The notes under the pieces were generated by a model. The model was not told the origin of the DNA, did no database searches, and saw only the letters and a program-made list of their open reading frames with translations. The position numbers and the translations under genes are program-made. Below, piece by piece: positions 6,164-6,582 of a stretch of DNA of 6,582 bases (position 1 is the first letter of the stretch; each line of letters opens with the position of its first letter). The DNA comes from Lentisphaeria bacterium. GTDB taxonomy: Bacteria; Verrucomicrobiota; Lentisphaeria; Oligosphaerales; Lenti-02. Location: positions 1 to 6,582 of the forward strand of contig JAGLDW010000253.1 in the NCBI GenBank assembly GCA_023145395.1, in the 5' to 3' direction.

Positions 6164-6397
6164 TCACGGATCGAGCTGCCGCACGCGGACGGTTTTACCC
6201 TGGATGACGATGGCCAGCTTGCGGATGCGATCGGGCTGAACGCCAGCCTCGAGCAGTTGGGTGCCGTAGGCCTTTCCCTCGATCAATCCCTGGAAATCAT
6301 CCGTGCCTATACGGAATTTTGGCATCTGCTGCATTTTTCCTTTGACGTGAACTTGGGCCCCGTACTCGAATCTAGTGGTGACGGGGGGGATTTCCAA
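6164..6397 (-). CDS. small hypothetical protein, 77 residues
   Basis: I do not recognise this ORF. It reads as a compact, basic, soluble protein with no signal peptide or membrane helix. The first 25 residues include FEYGAQVHVKGK. A helical stretch follows (GTDDFQGLIEGKAYGTQLLEAG, about 31-52), then PDRIRKLAIVIQGKTVRVRQL, probably one helix edge and two strands. The chosen TTG start (6397) has AGGG 8 nt before it. A TTG at 6403 is too close to that site, and the first ATG (6334) would leave 54 residues. An in-frame stop at 6427-6425 limits the start upstream, so the protein is not a fragment running out of the window. It ends 59 nt before the epimerase ATG, or overlaps its alternative GTG as GTGA. 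Codon use looks like that of its neighbours. It could be a real small gene, or the tail of a gene disrupted by the adjacent 115-nt palindromic element. Confidence 0.42.
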   Translation of the reverse strand: MEIPPVTTRFEYGAQVHVKGKMQQMPKFRIGTDDFQGLIEGKAYGTQLLEAGVQPDRIRKLAIVIQGKTVRVRQLDP

Positions 6398-6415
6398 GCT
6401 CAAATCCCTGTCACG

Positions 6416-6530
6416 CGTAACCCCTCAGTCTCGTGGGGTAACCGAGGATGGCGAACACCAGCGGCATTCCGAAGCACTTGGAGGGCGGTTGCCCTCAACC
6501 GCCGTGTCCCCACGTAACTGAGGCGTTACC
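6416..6530. repeat. 115-nt near-palindromic element with 23-bp inverted terminal arms
   Basis: The arms 6416-6438 and 6508-6530 are inverted repeats matching at 19 of 23 positions, with cores CCTCAGT/ACTGAGG and CGTGGGG/CCCCACG. Inside is a perfect hairpin, GGCGGTTG-CCCT-CAACCGCC (6484-6503). The pattern fits a MITE-like or REP-like mobile repeat, or a structured leader in front of the small ORF. No flanking target-site duplication is evident. Nothing else can be supported between it and the window end. Confidence 0.6.
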
Positions 6531-6582
6531 TCTAAGGAGGCACATGTCAGTTCCGTAGGTCTTACACACGATCTTGCAGGTT

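Noticed and set aside
6534..6558. Plus-strand AAGGAGG followed by ATG at 6544, resembling a gene start
   Set aside because: The frame ends at TAG after four codons (M-S-V-P), so no gene follows unless it is a tiny leader peptide, for which there is no other sign.

Overview
The window holds part of a surface-polysaccharide biosynthesis cluster from a GC-rich (by eye about 60% GC), probably Gram-negative bacterium. All recognisable genes lie on the minus strand, so the cluster is transcribed from right to left. No marker gene fixes the taxon. The gene types and the abundant structured intergenic repeats would fit a PVC-type (Verrucomicrobiota-like) or deltaproteobacterial genome, but that is only a guess.

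In transcription order: a small unrecognised 77-residue ORF (6397-6164); an NAD-dependent extended-SDR sugar-nucleotide epimerase/dehydratase (6104-5109); a DegT/DnrJ/EryC1/StrS-type PLP sugar aminotransferase (5072-3933); an O-antigen ligase/polymerase-like membrane protein (3951-2653); a 546-nt gap with no convincing gene; a GT2 glycosyltransferase with a C-terminal four-helix membrane domain, of the polyprenyl-phosphate sugar synthase type (2106-967); and a soluble WcaE-like GT2 glycosyltransferase (970-224). The first two recognised enzymes probably remodel a nucleotide sugar and aminate a keto sugar. The glycosyltransferases would transfer sugars to lipid-linked acceptors, and the WaaL/Wzy-like protein would polymerise or ligate the product. 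The sugar, the flippase and the export genes cannot be read from this window.

The non-coding parts are the most distinctive. The gap 2107-2652 carries two diverged copies of a ~113-nt element in inverted orientation. Each copy folds into the same series of hairpins, and at least five base-pair changes between the copies are compensated on the opposite arm, so the fold has been conserved. A weak promoter candidate for the two glycosyltransferase genes lies between this pair and the first of them. The left edge (1-223) has a 55-bp tandem repeat with a 13-bp inverted repeat in each unit, followed by a G-rich tract with a G-quadruplex pattern. The right edge (6416-6530) is a 115-nt near-palindrome with 23-bp arms and an internal perfect hairpin.

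Several gene junctions are tightly coupled. There is a GTGA overlap between the two glycosyltransferases, a possible TTGA overlap between aminotransferase and ligase, and a possible GTGA overlap at the start of the epimerase.
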